Assembly: GCA_001600875.1 (NCBI GenBank)
Contig: BCLD01000019.1
Coordinates: 350,601-414,600, forward strand
DNA length: 64,000 nt
Source: Solicoccozyma terricola
Taxonomy: Eukaryota; Basidiomycota; Tremellomycetes; Filobasidiales; Piskurozymaceae
Reading direction: 5' to 3'
Shown: one piece after another, positions 63,253 through 64,000 of the stretch
How positions within the stretch are numbered: position 1 is the first letter of the stretch
Layout of the letters: each line of letters begins with the position of its first letter
The notes under the pieces: generated by a model
Databases searched by the model: none
What the model saw: the letters and a program-made list of their open reading frames with translations, nothing else
What the model was told of the DNA's origin: nothing
Made by a program: the position numbers and the translations under genes

Positions 63253-64000
63253 ATGCCGCCATCCACCACCATCCCTGCACTTCTGGCCCGTATCGTATCA
63301 TCGCAGCCTTCGTCCTCGTCACAATCCTTTCGATGGGCAGCTCGATCCATCTCGAGCAGTGCTTTGGGAAATCGGGGACTTGATTATGCAGCTAGAGCAG
63401 AATCAGTTGCTCGGTTTCATACTCCATTAGCCGTGTCTACGATAACACACGCTCGTTTTCACACATCAACACACTTATCACCATCTCCGACTGCATCTCT
63501 TACATTCCCACATACAACAACACAGCCATGCATCTCCATTCTCTCCTCATTCACACACCGCCCCCATCTGTCTCCATTCCACTCCTCTTCCTTCTTCTCA
63601 TCATATCGTCGTCCTCTTCGACCCAGACCTCGTTCATCATCTCGTTCGTCATCGAGTAACTACACAGGACCAACGTCATTCTCATCGTTTCGTCGTCGTT
63701 TTGATAGAATACCACCGGATTATATCGTTTATGGGATTATAGCGATAAATGTTGGTATTTTCTTGTTATGGCAATATGCGACTGCTTCATGGGTGAGTGT
63801 TCCGTGGTTTTTCCTTCTCTTTGTTATAAGTGGAGCAGAGGAAGGTAGCTGACTTATAGACATGTGGGGGTTTGGGGTTGATAGCAACGATTTAAAGATC
63901 CAGCGTTATATAATTGGTTGTATAAGAATTTCATTGTTTCAGAGATGAACTTAGCAGCTGGCAGGGTGTGAGTGTTGGTCGTCTTCTTCCTGTTCCTCTT
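63253..64000 (+). CDS. PCP1: mitochondrial rhomboid protease, 5' part only
   Basis: Intramembrane serine protease of the inner membrane that processes Mgm1 and other substrates in yeast. Exon 1 (63253-63792) encodes a long Ser/Arg-rich presequence with repeated RFHT and SSRSS motifs, fitting mitochondrial import. The pre-domain sequence FDRIPPDYIVYGIIAINVGI and first membrane segment follow. Exon 2 (63885-63967) reads QRFKDPALYNWLYKNFIVSE and MNLAAGR, the segment before rhomboid helix 2. The catalytic GxSG and His lie beyond the window. Exon joins are in frame (TCATGG|CAACGA). Assignment rests on the N-terminal blocks typical of the Pcp1/PARL branch, so it is good but not final. Confidence 0.8.

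Overview
The window is gene-dense, intron-rich nuclear DNA from a fungus, most likely a basidiomycete yeast of the Tremellomycetes (Cryptococcus/Kwoniella/Tremella-like). That placement is inference. It rests on roughly one gene per 2.2 kb on both strands, many short introns (mostly about 50-70 nt) with GTGAGT-type donors and CTAAC-like branch sites, tiny first exons, and the gene set (fungal GT15 mannosyltransferase, NRC2/FPK1 kinase, PAL1, Rds1-type ferritin-like protein). I cannot name the species. The assembly is draft quality, with one 172-base run of N and many long C/G homopolymers.

Layout. 1-13 kb: MCM6 helicase (-, runs off the left edge), twinfilin (+), an atypical Rheb-type GTPase (-), a 2.1 kb stretch without a confident gene, and the GPI-GlcNAc transferase subunit PIG-P (-). 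11-21 kb: FPK1/NRC2-type kinase (+), a two-RRM protein (+), a membrane protein with TSNG repeats (-), and ATP synthase subunit d (+) with a long, odd intron. 20.8-25.5 kb: ECD (-) and SNRNP27 (+), divergent, both tied to the spliceosome. 25.9-30.3 kb: GT15 mannosyltransferase (+), a broken secreted-type reading frame, a 77-residue secreted peptide gene (-) and a small membrane protein (+). 30.8-38.4 kb: SPT2 (+), PAL1 (+), ALG3 (-).

39-45.6 kb: a zinc-finger/SUMO-interaction-motif protein (+), a Cys-cluster hypothetical (+), CWC21/SRRM2-type splicing factor (-) and TMEM208/SND2 (+). 45.8-64 kb: a phytanoyl-CoA-dioxygenase-like enzyme (-), GH3 beta-glucosidase with PA14 (-), beta-adaptin (-), ribosomal protein eS1 (+), 8-amino-7-oxononanoate synthase with a peroxisomal tail (-), AP-3 mu subunit (+), Rds1-like ferritin-fold secreted protein (-) and the start of a mitochondrial rhomboid protease (+).

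Most genes are conserved housekeeping genes and form no operon-like pathway. Recurrent themes are splicing (ECD, SNRNP27, CWC21), glycosylation and GPI synthesis (PIG-P, KTR, ALG3), vesicle coats (beta-adaptin, AP-3 mu) and cell polarity/actin (twinfilin, PAL1, FPK1). I found no convincing new multi-gene system. The most unusual items are the Rheb homologue (altered G4 motif, no visible CaaX, long open N-terminal extension), the small secreted peptide gene, the reading frame with a stop codon right after its signal-like peptide, the TSNG-repeat membrane protein, the structured ATP7 intron, and two well-supported GC-AG introns. Where exon coordinates are given I spliced by hand and checked that the total is a multiple of three.
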